From positions 19,876,001 through 19,940,000 of the forward strand of contig NC_071668.1 of assembly GCF_028554725.1 (NCBI RefSeq): 64,000 nt of DNA, written 5' to 3'. Position 1 is the first letter of the stretch, and each line of letters starts with the position of its first letter. The translations under genes were made by a program, and so were the position numbers. Source of the DNA: Zeugodacus cucurbitae. Its lineage: Eukaryota > Arthropoda > Insecta > Diptera > Tephritidae. The notes under the pieces are model-generated. The model ran no database searches and was not told the origin of the DNA. It saw nothing but the letters and a program-made list of their open reading frames with translations. Below, piece after piece: positions 23,025 to 33,649 of the stretch.

Positions 23025-24170
23025 AACAAAAAACGTAAGAAATATTTGTATATTGTATGAATTATGTATTTTAAATTTTGGGAATTTACATAATAACTTT
23101 TTAATTATATTTGTAGCTTCTCTGTTCAATTAGTTCTGAGCTTGTTACAGAAATATGTACTATTTTCAGCGTAAAGCAGCGTTTAAACTTCTTATAGTTT
23201 TATATGAGCACCTTTTTTTAAATTATAAATACACTGGAAGACTAAATGTTTATAGGAAAACACTGACACTGTACTACTTATTACCAATAAATCATTAAAA
23301 GAGATTACTTAAAAATATAGGAATGGATTTCGTACAGCCTTAAAATAACCAACTTTCAAGATTAAATGTTCATAGTTCTTTCTGTAGTGTATATATGAAG
23401 CTCAAAAATTGGTAGCAAAATATAGAAACATTTATTATAAGTATAATTGTATTTAGGTATATACTACTTTAGTTCTCTTCTTTCTATATTTGTTCCTCTT
23501 TGAATTAACACCGCTAAATTATCACAAATTAGCAAATGCATTGGATTAATTATATATATATGTACATAGAATTATAGAATACATATATACAATGTATCAT
23601 TCTTGTGTACACACATACTTTCGAACAGCTTTACTGTGTTGGAGTTCCAAATATGGCCGCTGGCTAATAGAGCTACTTACACCTACAACTTCTTTTTAAG
23701 GTTATGCAAAGACACATACGTATGTACATATATTAATTGCACTAACCTTTACGCGTAGACTTATGCATGCATGTGAGCCTCCAACGACGGACTGCAGTTT
23801 TTGTAAAATTTTATTACAAAACGAATTATAACGATTTAACAAACACGCACGAATATTTAACGCGATTTAAAAGCACCATCAACTAAACAGTTTATGCAAA
23901 AGAAGTACATACTTTGAATTATTCCCGACTCGACCGAACAATTTAGAAATGGCTGCGGAAGTAACGCCGTAAGTGTCCAATGTACAAGCACGATTTAAAC
24001 GCGTAAAAACTAAAAACGAAACGAAACTTCATATACCACTAATAAAACACGCTTTACTTAACAATATTACAATATTTTAAGATAATTTTACAAACTTTTA
24101 AACTAATTAATTAACTTGCGAAAAAATTCACGAATTAAACGCGCACCGACCGACGAAAACTTTTACAAAT
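23025..24170. other. Non-coding stretch between the capu relic and EIF1AD
   Basis: AT-rich. At 23949-23968 a well-placed ATG (GAAATGGCT) opens six codons ending at a GTAAGT donor; this could be a tiny first exon, but no partner exon is evident. The piece around 23845-23960 (CACGAAT..TTAACGCG..CGACCGA..AAATGGCTG) resembles 24130-24176 (CACGAATTAAACGCG..CGACCGA..AAATGGTTG), hinting at another round of local duplication. Otherwise nothing. Confidence 0.5.
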
Positions 24171-24249
24171 GGTTGGTTTCCCGTTACTTCCTGGGCTGCC
24201 ACGTTTCCGTTCCGATATGCAATATCGTTTCGATATGTTTTAAATGACA

Positions 24250-24576
24250 GTTGAATAAAATTCTCGTGCATACTGGCAACTCAGGCAATCACAGCTGACA
24301 TTTGATTGACAGTAGTGAATTTTTCGTGGTTAACAAAAAATTCCAAAGCACGCATTTTGCGGCAATTTTCGCAAATTAACTTGATTTTAAATGCATTTAC
24401 AAGCACAATATTGCATAAAAAAGAAACATATAAGAAAACGAGTCGAATTGAAATCTTGAATACAACAAAGGTACGAGGAAAACATATTTTGAGTTTGTTA
24501 TGTGAAACAGCGCACAGTTTGCTGTTTACAGGCATCAACTCTATTAATTATTTTATCAATCTTCCAGCGCTACAAA
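24250..24576 (+). promoter_or_regulatory. EIF1AD promoter, 5' UTR exon and 5' UTR intron
   Basis: The untranslated exon ends at ACAACAAAG|GTACGAG (about 24470). A 98-base intron ends in TTATTTTATCAATCTTCCAG (24567), and the ATG follows 9 bases later. A CAGCTGA E-box core at about 24292 is a degenerate form of the core-promoter motif that is intact in the duplicated relic (AACAGCTGAT, 21526-21535). Confidence 0.6.
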
Positions 24577-25077
24577 ATGTCTCGCGTAGTACGTCGCAAA
24601 CATGTGCTTAAGGAAATGATGGAAGATGATTTCGACTTGCCCACCGAGCAACAACAGATTGTACGTGTGGTCAGCAGTCGTGGCAATAATCTGCACGAAG
24701 TAGAAACATCGGAGGCAAATGCTGAAAATTTCCTGGCATCTATGCCCAATAAGTTTCGTAAAAATGTTTGGGTTAAACGTGGTGATTATGTGCTCGTGGA
24801 ACCCATCGAAGAGGGTGACAAAGTGAAGGCAGAGATTTGTAAAATCCTTACACCAGAACACATCAAGGAATACACCAAAGCGGGTGTGTGGCCAAAGGCG
24901 TTTGGTAAGAAACGTGAACACGAGCAAGTGGAAGCGAATAGCGACGAAGAAGAGTCGGACGGTGATGACTTGTTGATGAAAAATCCGAATAGGCCAGCAC
25001 AAACGCAGGAAGAGAGTGATAGTGATAGCGATGCAGATGATGATGATGGTGAGGAAAACTCAAGTGATGAGGATTAA
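24577..25077 (+). CDS. EIF1AD: EIF1AD, eIF1A-domain RNA-binding protein
   Basis: Intronless coding region of 166 residues, matching the usual length of the family (human about 165). The start MSRVVRRKHVLKEMM is the conserved N-terminus. Residues about 20-90 form an S1-like OB fold of eIF1A type (QQIVRVVSSRGNNLHEV, LASMPNKFRKNVWVKRGDYV, AEICKIL). The C-terminal third is strongly acidic with Ser/Asp/Glu runs. The orthologue in Drosophila is the single-copy eIF1AD gene. It is nuclear in vertebrates and related to translation factor eIF1A; its exact role is unsettled. I start at the ATG with ACAAAATG context just after a 5' UTR acceptor; an upstream in-frame ATG at 24502 lies in the UTR intron. 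AATAAA at 25254-25259 is the likely polyadenylation signal. It faces Cep97 tail to tail. Confidence 0.93.
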   Translation: MSRVVRRKHVLKEMMEDDFDLPTEQQQIVRVVSSRGNNLHEVETSEANAENFLASMPNKFRKNVWVKRGDYVLVEPIEEGDKVKAEICKILTPEHIKEYTKAGVWPKAFGKKREHEQVEANSDEEESDGDDLLMKNPNRPAQTQEESDSDSDADDDDGEENSSDED

Positions 25078-25259
25078 TTTCGGCGACATTTAGCATGCTG
25101 CAGTAATTTCCATACTGCTGCTACCAACATATGTGTGCTATTTTGTGCTAACAACTAATTTGCGTTATTTTGCAACTACGTATGCATATTAAAAATAATT
25201 TAGTGTTAAAATTTATCATAAATACGTTAATTATATGGTTATTTTTTAATGTAATAAAT

Positions 25260-26404
25260 AGTATCGAAACAAAATTGTTCTTGCATTGAGTTTTTTTCGA
25301 AATTTTGCTTTTATTTGCATTTTTTTTATTCAAACTCGGCAATTTTTAAGTTGCAAATATTACTTAGAGTGTAAAAATCAGTAAAAAGTGCAAAAGCTCG
25401 AAATTTACATTTTTTATTTACGTTTTGCAGTTTTATTTTCATAAGCATAGCACTAATTTGTTTTTTTTTTTTTTTTTGTTTATTAATGCATATTTTTCGC
25501 TAAGTTTTATGTGTGAAAGCATTTATTTAAATCTTAATTATTAGAAAGCATATTCAGTGCACTTAAGTGGACGTCGGGCATAAGCTTTTCACAAAGCGTC
25601 CTTGACCAAAAAAAAAAAAATATTCATTAGTTTTAAAAAAACCAATTACTAAAAAGTGGTATCTCAACGAAAATAAAATTAGTTAAAATTCATAAATAAA
25701 ATCACATTATAGTTAAAAAAAATCTTTTAAGATTCAACAAAATCGCGTTATAAATATTTTAATTCACGTCCAATGCACATTCTTGGTGTTATTTTGTATT
25801 TTTCTTTTAATTAAGTAGCTTAGCACAAATTCGACACTTTTGCTTGCTGTACAATAACAGCTGTTAAAATAAGCTTTTGTTTACACATATTCAGCTTTCA
25901 TTAAAAAAAAAAAATATTAAATTATAAATTTCGCGAAATCACGATGGAGCACAAACATTATTTGTTTTACAAATAATTTTCCGTTTGTATTATTCTGACA
26001 TACGGTTGTTTTGGAAAATTCTTTAACATGTCATTAATTTGCATTAAAATTAGTTATATAAAATTGTAAATTTTGCTTAAACCGAATAAATACCACAAAG
26101 GAACCAAAATAAAATGAAAATTCACACAAAAACACACCGAAATCAATTTGGTTGTTATTGTAGAGAAATCACAAAGAAGCATAGCACTTATATTTAAAAT
26201 AGATTGGGAAAATATACATTCCGTAGCTGAGATCTGTGTATTTCACTGTGTTTTTTAGGCTGCGCACACTGTTTAATTTGTGAGAAGTTTACACTTTTTC
26301 CACACTCAAACACACCCACACAAATATATACACCGTTATACTGCTTGGGTATTACACTACACGCAACTAAATTTTACACATATGAAAAGTAAGAAAACTG
26401 CAAT
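25260..26404. other. Intergenic, convergent EIF1AD / Cep97 3' ends
   Basis: AT-rich non-coding DNA with homopolymer runs. It contains the downstream flank of EIF1AD and the 3' UTR of Cep97 (minus strand). An AACAGCTGTT E-box is present at 25856-25865. No open frame here is supported. Confidence 0.6.
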
Positions 26405-29400
26405 TTACTCCTTGCCACCATCGGATTTCTCACCGCACGTATCGCCCAACTCAGCCACGCTGCACACATCCTCACTCTGTATGCCGCTCTCATTGAATTG
26501 CTCTGCCGGCTCACTATCCTCGGCGATTTGTTCATGCTGTAAGTAACAACCAACACCCGTTGAGACTGACTGCTGTTGACCGGCACCACCCACACCACAT
26601 TTCTGCTTGTCCAGCGGCAACGTTGATGGGCGTATTTTCGAGAATGGGAAATTACTTTGATTCTCAATTTGTGGCGTATGCACAGCGACGATTTCCGTTT
26701 GCGTAGCAGCGCAATCACGTTTCTCATTGGTGGCAAGTGCGTCTGCGACTCCGGCTGACAGCAATTTCTTGACATTCTCCTGTGGCAAGTTGCAGAATAA
26801 CGTTAGGCAGTTGAGTATGTCACGCATGGAGCCTTGCAGTTGTTGCACCTTTTAGGGAAATTAAAATTGTTTGTGCAAAGTGTATATAAAACAAAGTGAG
26901 GTTACTTTACCTGATTGGTAAGCATTGTACATGTCTTGGCCAAGTCATGTACCGCCGCGGTGGAGCTGTTATCCAGCGCTAAGGTACGCCCACACTCCGT
27001 CGAAACGCTGACATTACTGCTATCCGCAGCCGCTGTAGCTGTGCTATCACCCAAACTGGTTGTGGCACTACTGACGGTTGCGCCACCCTGCATGGTGGAG
27101 ACCTTCTTCCACAACGCATTTATAGCCTGCATTTGTAGCTGCTGTATCTTGCGTTCATTCTCCAGCTGCGCTTTGGTCAGCTCCATATCTTTGGTTAGCT
27201 TACTGCAATTATAGAATTAAGCTTAATAAAGATACCCAATAAGTGTGGTGGAGATCTACATACTCAATATACTCGTGTGTGCGTATCTTGAGCAGCTTCT
27301 CGGCGATATACTTGGTTTTCTTGCGTGTACGATAGCCGCGCCAAATCTTCTGTATAACCACCGCCGAAGATTCTGTAGCATGATTCTCTGCATGCTGTAC
27401 ACTAGCCTCCTTTTGCTGTTGTTGTTGTGTGCTATATTTGAAATTGAAAATTAGTTTTCGTAATAAATTTAAAAATAAATAAATTTCTTAAAAAAAAATT
27501 AAAAAAAAAAACAAGTTTATAAAAATATATTATTCATAAATAATTACAAAAAAAGTTAAAAAAATATTTTTCTTAAAAAATTAAAAGAAGATCTAAAAAA
27601 CAGTATTTTTCTAAAAAAAAATTAGAAAAACAAGTTTAAAAAATATTTTGCCAAAAAAATTTCTAAAAATACTGTTTTTCTTAAAAAATTATTAAAAAAA
27701 TAGTTTTTCTTAAAAAAAAAAGTTTTTTAAGAGAAAAATAAAAAAAAAATATTTTCCTTCAAAAAATAAAAGACAATATTTTTCTTTAAAAATTAAAAGG
27801 TTTAAAAAACAGTATTTTTCTAAAAAAAAATTAGAAAAACAAGTTAAAAAATATTTTTCCAAAAAAAATATTAAAAATAATGTTTTTCTTAAAAAATTAA
27901 AAAAAAATAGCTTAAAAAAAAAATTTAAAGAAAAAATAAAAAAAAAATATTTTCCTTAAAAACATAAAAGAGAATATGTTTCTTAAAAATTATAAAAAAT
28001 TCTAAAAAAAAGTTATAATAAAAAAAAAAATTCTCAAAAAAAATTTCAAAAATTTTCACATTACCGCTGTGCCGCCTTATTGCGTATCGTTTTCAACTTA
28101 TCAATATTTATATGATCGCTATCATCATCCGAACTCAAGCCGCCCGAACCGGTATCCAGCGCCACCACATGCATCGAATTGCCCGTTAAACGCGATTTCA
28201 TTTGATTATCCACTTGCGTTTGCGCATGCGCCGCCACTGCGCGATTCAAATTCGATACGTTATTATGTTGCAGCGCCAAATTTGAAGCGCTACTGCCGCG
28301 CCGCGGACTCATATTGGGACTATAGCGTTCCGTATTGCGTCTCAAGTGTGGACTACGCATCTTCGGTGAATTGAGTTTATTATCTAAAACGATTTCAATA
28401 TCAATTACTCGCATATTTACAAACAATCAATGACAGCTGTACAACAAAAAATTTGTAAGAAATAAATGAAAATTATAAAAATACGTTTTGCCGAGAAGAA
28501 AAAATGAAATGGAAATGACAATAAACGGAAATCACCTTTGTTTTTGTGTGTTTTCGAATTTTGCATTTGCGTATTGATGGCGTTGACGGTGACGCGTTGC
28601 GCCACAGCGGCGGGACAAACGTCCGGACTCATAAGCGTCTCTGGCACAGGCACCATTTTGGAGGCCGCGGCCAAGGGACCACCCACGTTCACGGGCATAT
28701 TTGTGTAATTTTGATCTGCAATAAGGTGTAGAAACGTTATTTTCAGTTAAAGTGTAGGATTATTGCATAAAAATGTGTGTGTAGACTGCTGGAGTGTGTT
28801 ACCTAACCTAAAAATATTTTTTTCACTAACCATTATAAGGATTTGGTGTTATCGTGCGTGGCGTAGATTCCTGCGAATTATTCGCGCGTGTATTTATGTT
28901 ACTGCCACCGCCGCCGGTTGTTGTGCCATCACAGCTTTGTGACATTAGCAGCGAATCATGTTTGATATTCTCTATCAAAGAGGTGGTCATCGGTGCGGTG
29001 TGATTTACATTGTTCGTAACTGGATTAGGATTTTAAAGCATTAATTTAAAAATAAATATAAAAATCGATGCAAACTCAAAATATTTACTCGTTTCACTTG
29101 AAGTATTGCCATGATAGCTATTCACCATTGAGTCAGGTGAGCCTTGACGCCCACTTAAACGCGAAACTATAAATTAAATAAAATAAGAAATTAGGTACTT
29201 GATAGCAAAAACAAAAATAAAATATAAAATAAATCCTCACATCTTGGCGATTGTATGCGACTGCTCGTCTTTCGCCGACACGAAGAAGGTGAATTGTTGC
29301 TGGACGCATTTGAATTTTCCGATATTTCTTCTTGCAATTGTCTTTGATGCTGTTGTGCTTTGCTGAGTATCAGACGTAGCTTGCGTTCATTCTCGTTCTC

Positions 29401-31124
29401 TAAAGCCTTGCCAATAAGTGGACAGACAGAACTTAAGTACTTGGCTAAAGTAGCCTGTTCACCGATGCGAAATTGTCGACCACGCCCCTGACTATAAAGC
29501 CATTCTGCTTTGAGGCTGTAATTTAGGAATAATAAGTATATTTTTTGAAAAATATGTATATTATAATGTACCTCTCTATGGGATCGACCACAAAACCATC
29601 AATCACTTTTAAGCTCATACACCAATTCAACACGAAAGGACGATGATCGAAGCCACTAAAAATATATAGTGTTAAATATTGAAGAATTTATTTAAATTCT
29701 AAACAAAACCTACTCTGTACTGCCGGTCATCACGACACATGGATTCTCATTCAACGTCAGACTATGTAAATTTGATAAATTGGAGAGCGTGCAGATCTCA
29801 TTTAAATCGTTAATAGAATTCTTTGCTAATGTTAAAACTTCCAAGGATACGGGTAAATATTTATCACATTGTCGGAGATGCGTTAAGCGGTTGCCTTGCA
29901 GATATAATTCCTGTAAAAAGGATTTTTTAATTCTTTCAGAAAATTTTATTTTATTTTTAATTTTTTTTTTTTACATTTTATTTTATTTTTTTGAAATTTT
30001 TAATTTTTTTCGAATTTTTTTTATTTTGTTTAATTTTTATTTTTTTTTTAATTGCTATTTACTCACCTTTAAATTCTTCAAAAACGATATATCCGATATA
30101 CTGCCTATACTATTCTCAGCCAAATTTAAATATTCTAATTTAATATTATTATTTAAATGCTCAATAGTTTTAATGTTATTGCCCTCCAAATTCAAATGCC
30201 GCAAATGTATGCAATCTTTTAGTCCTTCAATCGAGAGTATGCCATTGAATGAGAGATTTAATTCGCGCAGACAATGCAAACGACAGACGCCATACATGCG
30301 TAGCAGCTGGTTTTTACTCAGGGAAAGCTGTAATGTGTGAAGTAATAAAGATTTGAGTTAATTATTTTAATTATTGTTGCTAATATTCGCACTTACAACT
30401 TCAATTTTCAAATAAGAGTCGATATTGTCGATCTTCTGCAGTTCATTCTCATCTAGTTTGAGTATACGCACGTTTTGTGCATCTTCTTGCTTTGGCACTT
30501 TCTTCAATTGCTTACGCGAGAGATCCAAAGTGACTTTATCGTTCTCCTCTTCGCCTGTTATATAAAGTAAATAAGAGTTTGTGAAATAGGTAAGAAAATT
30601 TTAGAATTAAATTGCTAAGGCTCTACGCTGTTATACAATTTAAAGGTTCCAAATATTTTTAATGTTTCTATAAAAACAAAATATAAAAAAAAAAAATACT
30701 TTTTAATAATTAAAATCAATTTATATTTTATTTATATATAAAAATAAATTAAAAACAATTTAATATACATGTTACAAGTAGCTCAAATTCAATGAATGCA
30801 TTTTTGAACAAGCATAAGCACTCCATAACTTGAGAGCCACAAATAACCTCCCCCTTATTTCCTACACAACTTTAAGGATATTTTTGTTGTTGTGCGCCTG
30901 CGGCTATGTCGGTGATGACGACATCGCAGCACATACAATATAGCGTGTAAACAAAAAATATATGTACATAATTGTAACAAATCAGTAGAAAAATGTAGTC
31001 AAAACAAATCGTTCCTAACCATCACGATGACATGCACTTTTATCCTTGTCCCAAATTGGTATAAAATGAACTTAATAATTGTTTAATAAAAATATATTTA
31101 ATGCTTTGAATGTAACCTACTCAT
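26405..31124 (-). CDS. Cep97: Centrosomal protein Cep97 (LRR and IQ motif)
   Basis: Thirteen exons join in phase on the minus strand: 31124-31121, 30554-30397, 30327-30067, 29910-29714, 29655-29572, 29515-29241, 29166-29089, 29019-28831, 28715-28536, 28383-28065, 27431-27264, 27202-26911 and 26848-26405. The product is about 882 residues (human CEP97 865). Residues about 15-205 are leucine-rich repeats (CLRELNLSFNGI, HLRHLNLEGNNI, KLEYLNLAENSI). The cap carries GFDHRPFVLNWCMSLKVIDG and then LKAEWLYSQGRGRQFR, a signature of this family. A Ser/Asn-rich middle follows, then an IQ calmodulin-binding motif VVIQKIWRGYRTRKK (about 605-619) and a helical segment ending LTKDMELTKAQ..INALWKK. The family caps centrioles with CP110 and controls centriole length and cilium formation. 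The first exon contributes only ATGA. Confidence 0.93.
27481..28060. repeat. A/T-homopolymer intron of Cep97 with internal duplication
   Basis: The intron between the 28383-28065 and 27431-27264 exons is almost wholly runs of A broken by TTTTTCT. A block containing ACAGTATTTTTCTAAAAAAA, ATTAGAAAAACAAGTT and AAAATATTTT occurs at about 27600 and again at about 27812. Downstream text (TGTTTTTCTTAAAAAATTA and ATATTTTCCTTAAAAA) is also repeated, giving a unit of about 210 bases. Confidence 0.7.
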
Positions 31125-32017
31125 TTTAGCAGCCTTTTGTCGCACTACCACTTCCAAACGCTGTAAATTCCAGCAGTTTGTTCAAACAATTGTGAAAAAT
31201 CAATGGCCCGTTCAATTTTGCTGTGTGAATGAATAAAATTAAAGACTTCAAATTGTATTGTTTTTATGCTGCCCGGAAACGTTGACGGTGACGGCCTTGG
31301 TAATTGTAGTAATATTAAGCTGATGTTGTTTTTTTGCGTTGATAGAAGAGCGGTGTGAAAAAATCAACACAAATACGACTTGACGGTTTTTCCATACACT
31401 TTTTTATTTAAATTGTTTTTTTGAACTCTTCACTTTTCACAAATGTTTCAATTAAAAACTCGACTTTATATTACAAGACCTTAGCATGTTGTACAAATGT
31501 TTTAATTTAATAAGATGAGCGAATTTTGCAAAGAATTTTTATTTAGAATTTTTTCAAATTGAAAATTTTGGCAGCAGTAGCAGAATTTGATTTGCCTCGA
31601 TTGATTTTTGTACATTTACCGGGTTGCCGCGAAAAAAATTAAATGCCAGGGTGTTGTTCCAATTGGAAAATAAACTTTCCGATTGGTAGTGGAATGTTGC
31701 CATAGGTTTAAAAAAATTAGTATTTTAAGAGTAAATTTACACTTGGTTTTTAATTCAAAGCTTTATTTTGAAAGATATTAACCTATAATAACAAATCATT
31801 TAAAAGATTATAGTATTTAATATATAAATATACTTTAAAAATTATTATTAATTAAAAAAAGTACTCAAAAAACAACATCTTGATATAACAATACCCTTTA
31901 CAACACTAACAAACAGCTGATTCAGGCGTCCACTGCTATCAATTTGGCGGATTTTGCAATTTCATTTATTTTTCAAGTTTGTTTAAAAATAATACATTCC
32001 TTAAACAGTGAGCAAAA
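31125..32017. promoter_or_regulatory. Divergent Cep97 / RPA3 promoter region
   Basis: The start codons of Cep97 (minus) and RPA3 (plus) lie 0.9 kb apart. The RPA3 side has AACAGCTGAT at 31912-31921, an exact match to the fly core-promoter E-box (AWCAGCTGWT). It is about 100 bases before the ATG, followed by initiator-like TCCACTG. The Cep97 side carries its 5' UTR up to about 31250. No TATA box was seen at either end. Confidence 0.5.
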
Positions 32018-32450
32018 ATGGCACCAGCTTTCGAGGGACGTACATTCGTGAATGGTGGCATGCTGCGTAAATTCGATGGCCAAAATGTGAGCATATTTCT
32101 GCGCATCGAAGAGGAAGCCGGCACCAATCTTGTGGGCATGTCGACGGACAAACAAAAAATTCGTGTAAAATTGCAGGATGTGACCGGTGGACGCACCGGC
32201 AGTTGGGTGGAAATCATTGGCAAACCAATGGGTAGTGATGTTATCGAAGCCAAAGAGGTATTTATTTATATTAAAACTACTAAAGTATACTTATTTGGTA
32301 TACTTCTCAAATTGTAGTACATTGTTAAAGTATACTTATGTCTTATAGTCCATTTTATTTGCGGAAGATGATCCCGAACTCGATGAGGAAGCTTACAATA
32401 TGATGGTAGAGTTTTTAAACAACTGCAAGGAGCTTTACAAAAGTGGTTAA
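32018..32450 (+). CDS. RPA3: Replication protein A 14-kDa subunit (RPA3)
   Basis: Two exons, 32018-32257 and 32349-32450, join in phase 0 to give 113 residues, the normal size of insect RPA3. The sequence shows the single OB fold of the subunit: FEGRTFVNGGMLRKFDGQNV, VSIFLRIEEEAGTNLVGMST, a central SWVEIIGKP strand, then SILFAEDD and the C-terminal trimerisation helix EEAYNMMVEFLNNCKELY. RPA3 is the structural small subunit of the RPA trimer that coats single-stranded DNA in replication, repair and recombination. The start has AAAATGGC context. The intron is 91 bases, with a less usual GTATTT donor and CTTATAG acceptor; reading through the donor hits stops. AATAAA at 32577-32582 is the polyadenylation signal. 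Confidence 0.95.
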
Positions 32451-32576
32451 ATCGCTTATATTGAAAGTTTAAATCGCTTAATGCAGTTAGTTTAAATCGG
32501 AAAATATAAGTTGGGTGTGATAATCAGAAATTCGTTTATTCGAAAATAATGCGTTGATGAATTGTATTTATAAAGT

Positions 32577-32582
32577 AATAAA
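32577..32582 (+). promoter_or_regulatory. RPA3: RPA3 polyadenylation signal
   Basis: AATAAA 127 bases after the RPA3 stop, in AT-rich 3' UTR. It lies about 90 bases from the stop of the convergent minus-strand gene, so the two transcripts probably end within about 100 bases of each other or overlap. Confidence 0.6.
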
Positions 32583-32669
32583 ATGTGTTTAAAATGTGCA
32601 TCGCCTATTACACGCATGTCTGTTTAAAAAAAAAAAAACTTTCTACAAAGAACATTGTCGTATAACGTC

Positions 32670-32675
32670 TTTATT
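32670..32675 (-). promoter_or_regulatory. Polyadenylation signal overlapping a stop codon
   Basis: On the minus strand the last codons are AAG GAA TAA followed by A, so AATAAA (32670-32675) contains the TAA stop of the 306-residue gene. Use of this signal would give a 3' UTR of only about 15-30 bases. No other AATAAA was seen close by on this strand. Confidence 0.5.
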
Positions 32676-33645
32676 CCTTCTGTTTAAATATGGTGGCTTT
32701 GTAAACCTCATTTACTTTATGTGGCAAACGTTCCAAATCTTCCATTAGTGACATCTCTTCACGCAAATTGTTAAGATACATGCGTTGTAGCTTACGTATC
32801 ATCGGATTAATCACTTTAGAGTTGACAACATCATCCACCGATATGGTTAGCGTATCGCCTGAGCGACATTCAAGAAAGTCACCTTTAGACATTTCAGTCA
32901 TCACATCTTTTTGGCTTGAACGTGTATACACTTTATCGGTGCAACGCTTGCATGAGCCCGGTGTTTTCTGCAAACCCATTTGTGCAGTCTGTTCTTTCAT
33001 GCTAGAATTAGCGCCCTCGGAGTAAGTATACGGTTCCGTGGTACACATTTGCTTCAAAGTCTCATCGATCACTTCGTGTAGCTTACACTGTGATTTCACC
33101 ATTTTGCGTAGTTCATGTGAACTCTTTTTGCTAACCACTGTTTTTGATGACTTCTGCGATTTAGTGCTCTCCTCGGAACCCGGTCCAACGCCACCCATAT
33201 TCGAATCAGTCTCGTATAAATATACATTATTATCCATGCCATGCATTTTGTGTGAGTTAGCGGTACTAGACATCGGCATTGCCGCCGCTTGTTTCGATTT
33301 GGTCTGATAATGACGATTAAAATTGCTGCTCTCATTGTAGGTACTGCCACGATAACTATCAGCTTGACTGCTATGCGTGGGAAAATGTTCATAGATCGCC
33401 CGATCTGCATCGCCACCGCTCGTGTGCTGCGCTTGCCGGCGTTGTTGCTTGTACTTTTCAAATTCGGGCAATTTGCTCATGTAATTCGTGTGCTCTTGAC
33501 ATGACTGTCCTGTACTTGTCTAAGGGTTTGTGTATTATTAAATATTCAAAATGAAGCTGCCGTTGTTGCTTACATGTAATTTCGATTTCATATGGTCCAA
33601 AAAATTGTTTTTCCATTGTGTACGATATTCCTCAGTACTGTCCAT
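32671..33645 (-). CDS. Unrecognised 306-residue protein, two exons
   Basis: Exons 33645-33574 and 33519-32671 join in phase 0 (CAT|GTAAGC donor, CCCTTAG acceptor), giving 306 residues starting MDSTEEYRTQWKNNFLDHMK. I do not recognise the family. The N-terminal third is polar and rich in Gln, Arg, Ser and His (KLPEFEKYKQQRRQAQ). The middle has a Ser/Lys-rich stretch (SQKSSKTVVSKKSSHELRK) and several cysteines (CKRCTDKVYT). The C-terminal 80 residues look folded and helical (DTLTISVDDVVNSKVINPM, IRKLQRMYLNNLREEMSLME, LPHKVNEVYKAT). There is no signal peptide or membrane segment. Codon use and splice sites look like a normal expressed gene. It converges on RPA3 and its stop overlaps a polyadenylation signal. 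Function unknown. Confidence 0.85.
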
Positions 33646-33649
33646 TGCT

